Assembly (NCBI RefSeq): GCF_001905725.1
Contig: NZ_LIWB01000011.1
Coordinates: 186,001-250,000, forward strand
DNA length: 64,000 nt
Source: Streptomyces sp. CB02400
GTDB taxonomy: Bacteria; Actinomycetota; Actinomycetes; Streptomycetales; Streptomycetaceae
Reading direction: 5' to 3'
Below are positions 17,107 to 25,964 of the stretch, in pieces. The notes beneath the pieces were generated by a model, which saw only the letters and a program-made list of their open reading frames with translations, did not search any database and had not been told where the DNA came from. Both the position numbers and the translations under genes were made by a program. How positions within the stretch are numbered: the first letter of the stretch is position 1; every line of letters begins with the position of its first letter.

Positions 17107-18581
17107 TTGGCCGCTCCCTTCCCGCCCCGCGTACGCTGCCACCAGTCCCGGAACGGCTCCGCCGGCACCGGCGGCAGGTCCCGGGTCCCGCTCCACGCCC
17201 GGCCGGGTCCCGGCAGGGTGCGCGGATGGAGGCGGCGGGTGCGCGAGGCGAGCCGCTGGCCGGTGCGCAGGGCTCCGGGGTGCGCGAACGCCCAGCGGGC
17301 GGCGCGCATCGCGGCACGCTCGGCGGCGTGCCCCTTGGCCGGCTTGAGCACCACCTTGTTGCCGCCCCGGGTCACCTCCCCGCCCTGAGCCACCCGCTCC
17401 CGCAGGTGCACCAGCACCTCGGGGATGTCGATGGCGACCGGGCACACCTCGTAGCAGGCCCCGCACAGCGACGAGGCGTACGGCAGGGACGCGTCGATCT
17501 CGCTCCCGGTGCCCCGGAGTTGAGGGCTGAGGATGGCGCCGATCGGGCCCGGATAGACCGAGCCGTAGGCGTGGCCGCCGGCCCGCTCGTACACCGGGCA
17601 CACGTTCAGACAGGCCGAGCAGCGGATGCAGCGCAGCGCCTGCCGGCCCACCTCGTCGGCGAGGGTGTCGGTGCGGCCGTTGTCCAGCAGGACCAGGTGG
17701 AAGTCGCGCGGCCCGTCCTCGTCGGTGGTGCCGGTCCAGGTGCTCGTGTACGGGTTCATCCGCTCGGCGGTCGAGGAGCGCGGCAGGGTCTGCAGGAACA
17801 CCTCCAGGTCCCGCCAGGTCGGCACGGTCTTCTCGATGCCGACGACCGAGATCAGCGTCTCGGGCAGCGTCAGGCACATCCGCCCGTTGCCCTCGGACTC
17901 CACCACCACCAGCGTGCCGGTCTCGGCGACCATGAAGTTGGCGCCGGAGATGCCCACCTTGGCGCGCAGGAACTTCTCCCGCAGGTGCAGCCGCGCCGCC
18001 TCCGCGAGTTCGGCGGGCGTGTCCGTCAGCCCCTCGGGGGCGGGGCGGCCCCACTCGCTCATCTCGCGGGCGAAGATCTCCCGGATCTCCCCGCGGTTGC
18101 GGTGGATCGCCGGCACCAGGATGTGCGAGGGCCGGTCCTTGCCCAACTGCACGATCAGCTCGGCGAGATCGGTCTCGTAGGCGGCGATGCCCTCCGCCTC
18201 CAGGGCCTCGTTGAGCCCGATCTCCTGCGTGGCCATCGACTTGACCTTGACGACCTCCGACTCACCGGTCGCCTTCACCAGTTCGGTGACGATCCGGTTG
18301 GCCTCGTCGGCGTCCGTGGCCCAGTGCACGGTGCCGCCCGCCGCCGTCACCGACTCCTCCAACTGCTCGAGGTAGCGGTCGAGATGAAGGAGCGTGTGGT
18401 CCTTGATCCGCTTGCCGGCCTCGCGCAGCTCGGCCCAGTCGGACACCTCCGCGACGGCGCCCGCCCGCTTGGCCCGGATGGTGTGCGTGGCGTGCCGCAG
18501 ATTGCCGCGCAGGGTGGTGTCGCGCACGGCGTCCCGCGCGGCGGCGGGAAACGCGGGCATGCCTACGAACGTTCCGCTCAT
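17103..18581 (-). CDS. lutB: Lactate utilisation iron-sulfur protein B
   Basis: The 492-residue protein has an N-terminal LUD domain (KVKSMATQEIGLNEALEAEG, VGISGANFMVAETGTLVVVE) and two [4Fe-4S] motifs, CIRCSACLNVCPVY and CGACYEVCPV. A basic C-terminal tail follows (about the last 90 residues). It transfers electrons within the LutABC complex. ATGA overlap with lutA (18578-18581) and GTGA overlap with lutC show tight coupling. Confidence 0.94.
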   Translation of the reverse strand: MSGTFVGMPAFPAAARDAVRDTTLRGNLRHATHTIRAKRAGAVAEVSDWAELREAGKRIKDHTLLHLDRYLEQLEESVTAAGGTVHWATDADEANRIVTELVKATGESEVVKVKSMATQEIGLNEALEAEGIAAYETDLAELIVQLGKDRPSHILVPAIHRNRGEIREIFAREMSEWGRPAPEGLTDTPAELAEAARLHLREKFLRAKVGISGANFMVAETGTLVVVESEGNGRMCLTLPETLISVVGIEKTVPTWRDLEVFLQTLPRSSTAERMNPYTSTWTGTTDEDGPRDFHLVLLDNGRTDTLADEVGRQALRCIRCSACLNVCPVYERAGGHAYGSVYPGPIGAILSPQLRGTGSEIDASLPYASSLCGACYEVCPVAIDIPEVLVHLRERVAQGGEVTRGGNKVVLKPAKGHAAERAAMRAARWAFAHPGALRTGQRLASRTRRLHPRTLPGPGRAWSGTRDLPPVPAEPFRDWWQRTRGGKGAAK

Positions 18582-19333
18582 ACGGCCGGCTCCTCCTCCG
18601 TGCTCGCCAGGATCTCCGCGATGTGCACCGGCCGCATCCCGGTCCGCAGCCTGGTCATCGTTCCGCCGATGTGCATCAGACAGGAGTTGTCCGCCGCGCA
18701 CAGCACCTCGGCGCCCGTCGACTCGGCGTTGCGCACCTTGTCGGTGCCCATCGCCGCCGAGACGTCGGAGTTCTTCAGCGCGAAGGTGCCGCCGAAGCCG
18801 CAGCACTCCTCGGCGCCCGGCAGCTCGGCCAGCTCCAGCCCCTTCACCGCCCGCAGCAGCCGCAGGGGCCGCTCGCCCAGGCCCAGCCCGCGCAGCCCGT
18901 GACAGGTCGGGTGGTAGGTCACCTTGTGCGGGTAGTACGCCCCGACGTCCGTCACCCCCAGCACATCCACCAGGAACTCCGTCAGCTCGTACGTCTTCGG
19001 CACCACCGGCGCCAGCGTCGCCGCGAGGGTGTCCCCGCGGCCCTCCGCCCGGGCCCGCTCACCCATCCGCGGATACAGCTCCCGCACCATCGCCCCGCAC
19101 GACCCGGACGGCGTCACGATCGCCTCGTACTCCCCGAAGACATCGGAGAAGTGCCGGGCGAGCGGCTCGGCCTCGTGCCGGTAGCCCGTGTTGTAGTGCG
19201 CCTGACCGCAACAGGTCTGCGCCATCGGGAAGTCGACGTCGACGCCCAGCCTGGTCAGGAGTTTCACCACGGCGCGCCCGGTGTCCGGATAGAGCGTGTC
19301 GTTGACACAGGTCAGGAACAGTGCGACACGCAT
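18578..19333 (-). CDS. lutA: Lactate utilisation protein A, CCG-domain Fe-S oxidoreductase
   Basis: The 251-residue protein has two cysteine-rich CCG domains (TCCGQAHYN and EECCGFGGTFA, with supporting cysteines in FLTCVND and HPTCHGL), typical of GlpC/HdrB/LutA proteins. It is the probable catalytic or electron-accepting subunit of the lactate dehydrogenase complex. AGGAG precedes ATG 19333. It lies 73 bp after rhaB, in the position expected if lactate formed from L-lactaldehyde feeds straight into this complex. Confidence 0.93.
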   Translation of the reverse strand: MRVALFLTCVNDTLYPDTGRAVVKLLTRLGVDVDFPMAQTCCGQAHYNTGYRHEAEPLARHFSDVFGEYEAIVTPSGSCGAMVRELYPRMGERARAEGRGDTLAATLAPVVPKTYELTEFLVDVLGVTDVGAYYPHKVTYHPTCHGLRGLGLGERPLRLLRAVKGLELAELPGAEECCGFGGTFALKNSDVSAAMGTDKVRNAESTGAEVLCAADNSCLMHIGGTMTRLRTGMRPVHIAEILASTEEEPAV

Positions 19334-19406
19334 CGCGGCTCCTAGTGAATCGATCATCGGGTGAATGCAGGGTAGTGGGGGAGCGGGGGCCCCGGGGGAG
19401 ACCCCG

Positions 19407-20852
19407 TCAGCCCCGGGCGAGCCGGGCCTGCGCCGCCTGCCACCGCTGCGTACCGCCGCGCGGTTCGTACCGCGTCAGCAGCTGGGTGCGGGTGAGCAGC
19501 CGCCGCATCCCGGCCAGGTCGCCGACCAGGCCGTGGGCACGGGCCTGCACCAGCACATTGCCCAGCGCCGCCGCCTCCGTCGGCCCGGACACCACCGGCA
19601 GCCCGCAGGCGTCGGCGGTGAGCTGGCACAGCAGGGCGTTGCGGGTGCCGCCGCCCACGATGTACACGACGTCGGCCGACTGCCCGGCGAGGCGCTGCGC
19701 ATCCTCGACGGCCTTGCGGTGGGCCAGGGCCAGCGAGTCGAGGATGCAGCGGGTGATCTCGGCGGGCGTGGCCGGCACGGGCTGCCCCGAGTCCCGACAG
19801 GCCTCGGCGATCCGCTCCGGCATCCGCCCCGGTGCGAGGAACGCCGCGTCCCCGGCGTCCACCACCGACCGCAGCGCCGGCACCTTGGCCGCGTCGAGCA
19901 GCAGTGCGCCCAGATCCGGCTGCCCCCAGGCCCGTACGCACTCCTGGAGCAGCCACAGGCCCATGATGTTGCGCAGATAGCGGACCGTGCCGTCCAGCCC
20001 CAGCTCGTTGGTGAAGTTGGCGGCCCGGCTCTCCTCGGTGAGCACCGGCGCGTCCAGCTCCAGGCCGGCCAGCGACCAGGTGCCGGTGCAGATGTACGCG
20101 AACCGCTCGCCGTCCGCCGGGATGGCGGCCACCGCGGACGCGGTGTCGTGCGAGCCGACCGCCGTCACCGGGACCGGCCCGGCCAGCCCGGCCTCCTCCA
20201 GCACCTCGGGCCGCAGCACCCCGGCCGCGTCCCCCGGCTGCCGCAACGGCGCGAACAGCGAGAGGTCGATGCCCAGCCGCTCCGCGACCCCGTGCGCCCA
20301 GTCGCGGGTGCGCGGGTCGATCAGCTGGGTGGTCGAGGCGTTGGTCAGCTCCGTGCCCTGCTCACCGGTCAGCCAGTACGTCAGCAGATCCGGAATCAGC
20401 AACAGCCGCCGGGCCCGCGCCAGTTGGGCCGACTCACGGGCCGCCGTCAACTGGTACAGCGTGTTGAACGGCGCGTACTGCAGACCGGTCGCCGCGTACA
20501 GCTCCTCGGCGGGCACGGTCGCCCACACCTTCTCCGCGATCCCGTCGGTACGGCTGTCGCGGTAGTGCACCGGGTTGCCGAGCAGCGCCCCGTCCGCGTC
20601 CAGCAGCCCGTAGTCCACGGCCCAGCTGTCGATGCCGACGGAGTCCACCGCGCCGGCCGCCTTCAGCCCGTCCAGCACCCCGGCGTACAGCCCCAGCACG
20701 TCCCAGCGCAGCCCCTCGGGCACCCGCACCGGCCGGTTCGGGAAGCGGTGGGCCTCGGTCAGCTCCAGGCTGTCGGGGCCGACGCGGCCGACCATGACGC
20801 GCCCGCTGGACGCGCCGAGGTCGACCGCGGCGTAGGACTTCACGGCGCTCAT
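19407..20852 (-). CDS. rhaB: Rhamnulokinase
   Basis: This 481-residue FGGY-family kinase phosphorylates L-rhamnulose at O-1. It has the N-terminal phosphate loop (AAVDLGASSGRV), the substrate segment GIDSWAVDYGLLD, the adenosine motif TGTWSLAGLEL and the C-terminal IVGGGTRNALLCQLTAD. Its ATG overlaps the aldolase/dehydrogenase stop by 4 bp. Neighbours on both sides belong to rhamnose catabolism, which makes the assignment firm. Confidence 0.95.
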   Translation of the reverse strand: MSAVKSYAAVDLGASSGRVMVGRVGPDSLELTEAHRFPNRPVRVPEGLRWDVLGLYAGVLDGLKAAGAVDSVGIDSWAVDYGLLDADGALLGNPVHYRDSRTDGIAEKVWATVPAEELYAATGLQYAPFNTLYQLTAARESAQLARARRLLLIPDLLTYWLTGEQGTELTNASTTQLIDPRTRDWAHGVAERLGIDLSLFAPLRQPGDAAGVLRPEVLEEAGLAGPVPVTAVGSHDTASAVAAIPADGERFAYICTGTWSLAGLELDAPVLTEESRAANFTNELGLDGTVRYLRNIMGLWLLQECVRAWGQPDLGALLLDAAKVPALRSVVDAGDAAFLAPGRMPERIAEACRDSGQPVPATPAEITRCILDSLALAHRKAVEDAQRLAGQSADVVYIVGGGTRNALLCQLTADACGLPVVSGPTEAAALGNVLVQARAHGLVGDLAGMRRLLTRTQLLTRYEPRGGTQRWQAAQARLARG

Positions 20853-22888
20853 CGCAGGAACGCGGCGGCGACGCCGGCGTCGACCGGGACGTGCAGTCCG
20901 GTGGTGTGGGTGAGGTCGCCGCCGGTCAGCGCGAACACGGCGTTCGCCACGTGCTCGGGCAGCACCTCGCGCTTCAGCAGCGTCCGCTGGGCGTAGAACT
21001 CGCCCAGCTTCTCCTCCGGCACCCCGTACACGGCGGCGCGCTTGGCGCCCCAGCCGCCCGCGAAGATCCCGGAACCGCGCACCACACCGTCCGGGTTGAC
21101 GCCGTTGACCCGGATGCCGTGCTCACCCAGCTCGGCGGCGAGCAGGCGCACCTGGTGGGCCTGGTCGGCCTTGGTCGCCGAGTAGGCGATGTTGTTGGGG
21201 CCGGCGAACACGGCGTTCTTCGACGCGATGTAGACGATGTCCCCGCCCAGCTCCTGCGCGGTCATCACCCGGGCCGCCTCGCGCGAGACGAGGAAGGAAC
21301 CGCGGGCCATGATGTCGTGCTGGAGGTCCCAGTCCTTCGCGGACGTCTCGAGCAGCGGCTTGGAGATCGAGATCCCGGCGTTGTTCACCACCAGGTCGAC
21401 CCCGCCGAAGGCGAGCACGGCGGCCTTGAAGGCACCGGCGATCTGCTCCTCGGAGGTGACGTCGACGGTCACGGCGACGGCCTTGTCGGAGCCGCCCAGC
21501 TCCTCGGCGACCCGCTCGGCGTTCTCCCCGTTCAGGTCGGCCACGACGACACACGCGCCCTCGGCCACCAGCCGCTGGGCGATCGCCTTGCCGATCCCGC
21601 TGCCCGCACCCGTCACCAGAGCTACCCGCGTCGCGAGCGGCTTGGGCTTCGGCATCCGCTGGAGCTTGGCCTCCTCCAGCGCCCAGTACTCGATGCGGAA
21701 CTTCTCCGACTCCTCGATCGGCGCGTACGTGGAGACCGCCTCGGCCCCGCGCATCACGTTGATCGCGTTGATGTAGAACTCGCCGGCCACGCGCGCGGTC
21801 TGCTTGTCCTTGCCGAAGCTGAACATGCCCACACCCGGCACCAGCACGATCGCCGGGTCGGCGCCGCGCATCGCGGGGGAGTCGGCCTCCGCGTGCCGCG
21901 TGTAGTAGGCGGCGTACTCCTCGCGGTAGGCCGCGTGCAGCTCCTTCAGCCGGGCGACCGCCTCGTCCAGCGGGGCGGACGGCGGCAGGTCCAGGACCAG
22001 CGGCCGGACCTTGGTGCGCAGGAAGTGGTCCGGGCAGGAGGTCCCCAGCGCGGCCAGCCGCGGGTGCTCGGCGCGGGCCAGGAAGTCCAGTACGGCGTCG
22101 GAGTCGTCGAAGTGCCCGACCTGCGGCCGGTCCTGCGAGGCGACGGCCCGCACATACGGCGCCAGCGCGGCGGCCCGCTCCCGCCGCTCCTCCTCGGACA
22201 GCGCCTCGTACCCCTCGATCACCGGCCCGAACGGCTCCGGCCGGCCGCGCTCGGCGAGGAACGCCTCGGCGGTGCGGATGATGTGCAGCGAGTTCCGCTC
22301 GCACTCCTCGGAGGTGTCACCCCACGCGGTGATGCCGTGCCCGCCCAGCACACACCCGATGGCCTGGGGGTTGGCCTCCTTCACGGCGGCGATGTCCAGC
22401 CCGAGCTGGAAACCGGGCCGCCGCCACGGCACCCACACCACGGTGTCGCCGAAGCACTCGGCGGTCAGCTTCTCGCCGTCGGCGGCACAGGCGAGCGCGA
22501 TGCCGGAGTCGGGGTGCAGATGATCCACGTGCGCGGCGTCGACGAGCCCGTGCATCGCGGTGTCGATCGAGGGCGCCGCACCCCCCTTGCCGTGCAGGCA
22601 GTAGTCGAACGCGGCGACCATCTCGTCCTCACGCTCGACCCCCGGATACACGTCGACGAGCGCCCGCAGCCGATCCAGCCGCAACGCGGCCAGCCCCGCC
22701 TCGGCGAGCGTCCCGAGATCCCCCCCGGACCCCTTGACCCACATCAACTCGACATCACCCCCGGTGACGGGGTCGGTCTCGGTGCCCTTGGCGGAGGTGT
22801 TGCCACCGGCGTAGTTGGTGTTACGGGGATCAGCACCGAGCCGGTGCGATCGAGCGAGCAGAGCGGCAGCTTCGGCGTTGGTTGCCAT
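20849..22888 (-). CDS. rhaEW: Bifunctional L-rhamnulose-1-phosphate aldolase / L-lactaldehyde dehydrogenase
   Basis: This 679-residue fusion starts with a class II aldolase/adducin-type domain (YAGGNTSAKG, HVDHLHPDSGIAL, GGHGITAWGD, about 1-410). It ends with a short-chain dehydrogenase domain (VTGAGSGIGKAIA at about 430, NNAGISISKP, YIASKNAVFAGPNNIAYSATK with the catalytic Tyr/Lys). It splits rhamnulose-1-P into DHAP and L-lactaldehyde and oxidises the latter to L-lactate. This RhaE-RhaW arrangement is known from Bacillus and actinobacterial rhamnose regulons. It replaces the separate RhaD of enterobacteria, and the downstream lut genes use its product. Confidence 0.94.
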   Translation of the reverse strand: MATNAEAAALLARSHRLGADPRNTNYAGGNTSAKGTETDPVTGGDVELMWVKGSGGDLGTLAEAGLAALRLDRLRALVDVYPGVEREDEMVAAFDYCLHGKGGAAPSIDTAMHGLVDAAHVDHLHPDSGIALACAADGEKLTAECFGDTVVWVPWRRPGFQLGLDIAAVKEANPQAIGCVLGGHGITAWGDTSEECERNSLHIIRTAEAFLAERGRPEPFGPVIEGYEALSEEERRERAAALAPYVRAVASQDRPQVGHFDDSDAVLDFLARAEHPRLAALGTSCPDHFLRTKVRPLVLDLPPSAPLDEAVARLKELHAAYREEYAAYYTRHAEADSPAMRGADPAIVLVPGVGMFSFGKDKQTARVAGEFYINAINVMRGAEAVSTYAPIEESEKFRIEYWALEEAKLQRMPKPKPLATRVALVTGAGSGIGKAIAQRLVAEGACVVVADLNGENAERVAEELGGSDKAVAVTVDVTSEEQIAGAFKAAVLAFGGVDLVVNNAGISISKPLLETSAKDWDLQHDIMARGSFLVSREAARVMTAQELGGDIVYIASKNAVFAGPNNIAYSATKADQAHQVRLLAAELGEHGIRVNGVNPDGVVRGSGIFAGGWGAKRAAVYGVPEEKLGEFYAQRTLLKREVLPEHVANAVFALTGGDLTHTTGLHVPVDAGVAAAFLR

Positions 22889-22914
22889 GAACTTCAGTTC
22901 CTTCTCAGAAGAGG

Positions 22915-23006
22915 GTGAGTAAAGAAGGGGCGCGGGGCTGTGTTGAATTTGCGGCCACCGCCGCGCGGGCGCGACCAGCCACAGACGGCCGGCAGCCCGC
23001 GACGAA
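22915..23006. repeat. Dispersed Streptomyces intergenic element between rhaI and rhaEW
   Basis: The gap between two genes of one operon holds a GC-rich segment (AAGGGGCGCGGGGCTGTG at its left end, then a GCGGCC-rich middle and a GCGCGACCAGCCAC segment). It resembles a short element found in intergenic regions across Streptomyces; the family link is from memory. It may form a stem-loop that tunes expression between isomerase and aldolase. Confidence 0.45.
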
Positions 23007-23024
23007 CAGGAACCCGGCAGACGC

Positions 23025-24185
23025 TCACGCCCCCCAACCGGCCTGCTCCCCACCAACCCGCTCGGCAACGATCTTCTCCGCCCACCCGGACCGCCGATAG
23101 GCAGCAATGGGCTCGGGGTCCAACCCCATCTCCCCCCGGACCTCACAAAGAAGCGGACGCACGTCCGTGTTGTACGCGTCCATCAACACGGCGTTCGCCT
23201 CAAGCACGTCCCCCGCCCGCTGAGCCTCACCCAACGCCGCCTGGTCAACCAGCAGCGCCTTGGCCGTGGCCTCCTGGACGTTCATGACGGAACGGATGAT
23301 CGCCGGGACCTTCGCCTCGATGTTGTGGCACTGGTCCAGCATGAACGCCACCTCGGGAGTGAACCCACCCCCACGGATCACCTCGTACATGATCCGGAAC
23401 AACTGGAACGGGTCGGCGGCGCCGACCATCAGGTCGTCGTCCGCGTAGAACCGCGAGTTGAAGTCGAACCCGCCGAGCTTCCCCTCCCGCAGCAGCGTCG
23501 CCACGATGAACTCGATGTTGGTCCCCGGAGCGTGGTGGCCCGTGTCGACGACGACCTGCGCCTTCGGCCCCAGCTTCAGGCAGTGCGCGTAAGCGGTGCC
23601 CCAGTCCGGCACGTCCGTCGTGTAGAACGCCGGCTCGAAGAACTTGTACTCCAGCAGCATCCGCTGGTCGTCCCCGAGCCGCTCGTACACCTCGGCGAGC
23701 CCTTCGGCGAGCCGGTCCTGCCGGGCGCGGATGTCGTCCTGTCCGGGGTAGTTCGTCCCGTCGGCGAACCACAGCTTCAGGTCCTTGGAGCCGGTCGCGT
23801 CCATGATGTCGACGCACTCCAGCAGATGGTCGACGGCCTTCCTGCGCACCGCCGCGTCCGGGGCGCAGATGCTGCCGAGCCTGTAGTCGTCGTCCTGGAA
23901 GGTGTTGGAGTTGATCGCGCCGAGCCTCACCCCGCGGTCCTCGGCGTGCTTGGCCAGCGCCGCGTAGTCCTCGACCTTGTCCCACGGGATGTGCAGCGCC
24001 ACGGTCGGCGCGACACCCGTGAACGCGTGCACCTGGGCCGCGTCGTCCAGTTTCTCCTGCGGAGTGCGGGGGACGCCCTGTTGTGCGAACACCTTGAACC
24101 GGGTCCCCGAGTTCCCGTACGCCCAGGACGGCGTCTCCACGGCCTGTGTCTTGAGAGCGGCTTTCACCGCGGCGAGCTCGGTCAC
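23025..24185 (-). CDS. rhaI: L-rhamnose isomerase
   Basis: This 386-residue TIM-barrel isomerase converts L-rhamnose to L-rhamnulose. It is of the Pseudomonas stutzeri/actinobacterial type, not the E. coli RhaA type. Metal-binding segments are visible: LLEYKFFEPAFYTTD, VVVDTGHHAPGTNIE and GGFDFNSRFYADDDL. The GTG start at 24185 is preceded by CACAGGAG. It is the first gene of the minus-strand operon and faces the divergent transporter operon across a 261-bp regulatory region. Confidence 0.93.
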   Translation of the reverse strand: MTELAAVKAALKTQAVETPSWAYGNSGTRFKVFAQQGVPRTPQEKLDDAAQVHAFTGVAPTVALHIPWDKVEDYAALAKHAEDRGVRLGAINSNTFQDDDYRLGSICAPDAAVRRKAVDHLLECVDIMDATGSKDLKLWFADGTNYPGQDDIRARQDRLAEGLAEVYERLGDDQRMLLEYKFFEPAFYTTDVPDWGTAYAHCLKLGPKAQVVVDTGHHAPGTNIEFIVATLLREGKLGGFDFNSRFYADDDLMVGAADPFQLFRIMYEVIRGGGFTPEVAFMLDQCHNIEAKVPAIIRSVMNVQEATAKALLVDQAALGEAQRAGDVLEANAVLMDAYNTDVRPLLCEVRGEMGLDPEPIAAYRRSGWAEKIVAERVGGEQAGWGA

Positions 24186-24225
24186 GTCAGGGCTCCTGTG
24201 ACATCGGGTCGTAACGACCACTGAG

Positions 24226-24237
24226 TGAAACGATTCA
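24226..24237. promoter_or_regulatory. Candidate rhamnose LacI operator, rhaI side
   Basis: TGAAACGATTCA is a 12-bp palindrome with one mismatch and the central CG usual for LacI sites. It lies about 40 bp upstream of rhaI. Confidence 0.65.
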
Positions 24238-24322
24238 GAACGGGAAGCTATGGGTCTCCCGAAGGGGTGTCAACCCCTCCGGCGAAGACCGTCCTCCGTG
24301 ACCAGGCCGAGACCTGAAGCTC

Positions 24323-24337
24323 TCGAAAGTTTTTCGA
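24323..24337. promoter_or_regulatory. Palindrome in the middle of the rhamnose promoter region
   Basis: TCGAAA-GTT-TTTCGA is a 6-bp perfect inverted repeat with a 3-bp spacer. It shares the GAAA/TTTC arms of the flanking operators but not their spacing, so it could be an accessory site or a binding site for another regulator. Confidence 0.4.
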
Positions 24338-24391
24338 CCGGGACCCATTGACGTGACATGCGTCGCGCGCCTAACGTCCCGGCAACCCAGT

Positions 24392-24403
24392 TGAAACCTT
24401 TCA
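24392..24403. promoter_or_regulatory. Candidate rhamnose LacI operator, transporter side
   Basis: TGAAACCTTTCA has perfect TGAAA/TTTCA arms and lies about 45 bp ahead of the first transporter gene. It matches the rhaI-side site in 9 of 12 positions. Confidence 0.65.
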
Positions 24404-24446
24404 CGACGTCGCGAGGGCCTCCCACCGGCGTCGTCGAGGAGCCCTC

Positions 24447-25964
24447 ATGACCCACCCGTCCGACACGGGTCCGGCCCCGGTTCTCGCGCTGAAGGGCATT
24501 TCCAAGTCCTTCGGCGCGGTCCGCGCACTGCGGGACGTCTCCCTGGAGCTGTTCCCCGGGGAGGTGCACGCCCTCGCCGGCGAGAACGGAGCCGGCAAGT
24601 CGACCCTCATCAAGACGCTCGCCGGAGTGCACCGGCCGGACACCGGCCAGGTGCTGCTCGACGGTGCCCCCGTCGTCTTCCACGGTCCCGGTGACGCCCG
24701 CGACGCCGGCATCGCCGTGATCTACCAGGAGCCCACGCTCTTCCCCGACCTGTCGATCGCCGAGAACATCTTCATGGGCCGGCAGCCCCGGAAGGCGCTC
24801 GGCCGGATCGACCACCGCGCCACCCACGACGCCACCGCCGCCCTGATGCAGCGGCTCGGCGTGGACCTCGACCCGGACCGCCCGGCCCGCGGCCTGTCCA
24901 TCGCCGACCAGCAGATCGTCGAGATCGCCAAGGCGCTCTCCTTCGACGCCCGCGTCCTGATCATGGACGAGCCCACCGCCGCCCTCACCGGCAGCGAGGT
25001 CGCCCGCCTCTTCGGCGTCGTGCGCACCCTGCGCGAACAGGGCGCCGCGGTGCTGTTCATCTCCCACCGCCTGGAGGAGATCTTCGAGATCTGCCAGAGG
25101 GTCACCACGCTCCGCGACGGCGCCTGGATCTCCAGCGAGCCGCTGGACGGCATGACCGAGGACGACCTGGTCCGCCGCATGGTCGGCCGCGACCTCGAGG
25201 AGCTCTACCCCAAGCAGGACGTGACGCCGGGCGAGGTCGCCCTGAGCGTGCGCCGGCTGACCCGCGAGGGCGTCTTCACCGACGTCTCCTTCGACGTGCG
25301 GCGCGGTGAGATCGTCGGCCTGGCCGGACTCGTCGGCGCCGGACGCACCGAGGTGGCCCGCGCCGTGTTCGGCGTCGACCGCTGGGACGCAGGCGAGGTC
25401 GAGGTCGACGGGCGCAGGCTCACCAACGGCGCCCCGTCCACGGCCATGGCCGCGGGCCTCGCCCTGGTACCCGAGGACCGGCGCGCCCAGGGCCTGGTGA
25501 TGGACATGTCCATCGAGCGCAACATCGGCCTCACCGGACTCCGTACGACCGTGAAGGCCGGCCTGATGGACCGCGGCGCCGAACGCAGCCGCTCCCTCGA
25601 CTGGGCCGTCAAGCTCCAGGTCAAGTACGCCCGGATCGCCGACACGGTGAACACCCTGTCCGGCGGCAACCAGCAGAAGGTCGTCCTCGCCAAGTGGCTC
25701 GCCACCGGGCCGAAGGTGCTGATTGTCGACGAGCCCACGCGCGGCATCGACGTCGGCACCAAGGCCGAGGTGCACCGGCTGCTGTCGCAGCTCGCCGCCG
25801 ACGGCGTGGCCGTCCTGATGATCTCCTCCGACCTGCCCGAGATCCTCGGCATGGCCGACCGCGTGCTGGTGATGCACGAGGGCCGGCTCGCCGCCGAGAT
25901 CCCCCGCACCGACGCCACCGAGGAAACCGTGATGGCCGCAGCCACGGGGAGGGCCGCCGCATGA
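24447..25964 (+). CDS. rhaT: Rhamnose ABC transporter, duplicated ATP-binding protein
   Basis: This 505-residue sugar-type ATPase of the RbsA/XylG/RhaT group has two nucleotide-binding domains. The first is complete (GENGAGKST, DEPTAALTG, LSIADQQIVEIAKAL). The second has a degenerate Walker A (GLVGAGRTE) but a good signature (LSGGNQQKV), as is normal for the family. It energises L-rhamnose uptake, an assignment from its place opposite rhaI. It overlaps the first permease gene by 4 bp. Confidence 0.92.
   Translation: MTHPSDTGPAPVLALKGISKSFGAVRALRDVSLELFPGEVHALAGENGAGKSTLIKTLAGVHRPDTGQVLLDGAPVVFHGPGDARDAGIAVIYQEPTLFPDLSIAENIFMGRQPRKALGRIDHRATHDATAALMQRLGVDLDPDRPARGLSIADQQIVEIAKALSFDARVLIMDEPTAALTGSEVARLFGVVRTLREQGAAVLFISHRLEEIFEICQRVTTLRDGAWISSEPLDGMTEDDLVRRMVGRDLEELYPKQDVTPGEVALSVRRLTREGVFTDVSFDVRRGEIVGLAGLVGAGRTEVARAVFGVDRWDAGEVEVDGRRLTNGAPSTAMAAGLALVPEDRRAQGLVMDMSIERNIGLTGLRTTVKAGLMDRGAERSRSLDWAVKLQVKYARIADTVNTLSGGNQQKVVLAKWLATGPKVLIVDEPTRGIDVGTKAEVHRLLSQLAADGVAVLMISSDLPEILGMADRVLVMHEGRLAAEIPRTDATEETVMAAATGRAAA

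Larger units (their letters stand above)
24186..24446. promoter_or_regulatory. Divergent rhamnose promoter region
   Basis: This 261-bp non-coding region between rhaI (minus) and the transporter operon (plus) is AT-richer than its surroundings. It contains three palindromic sites, listed separately, placed to control both promoters. The likely regulator is the LacI protein encoded at 30999. Confidence 0.75.
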
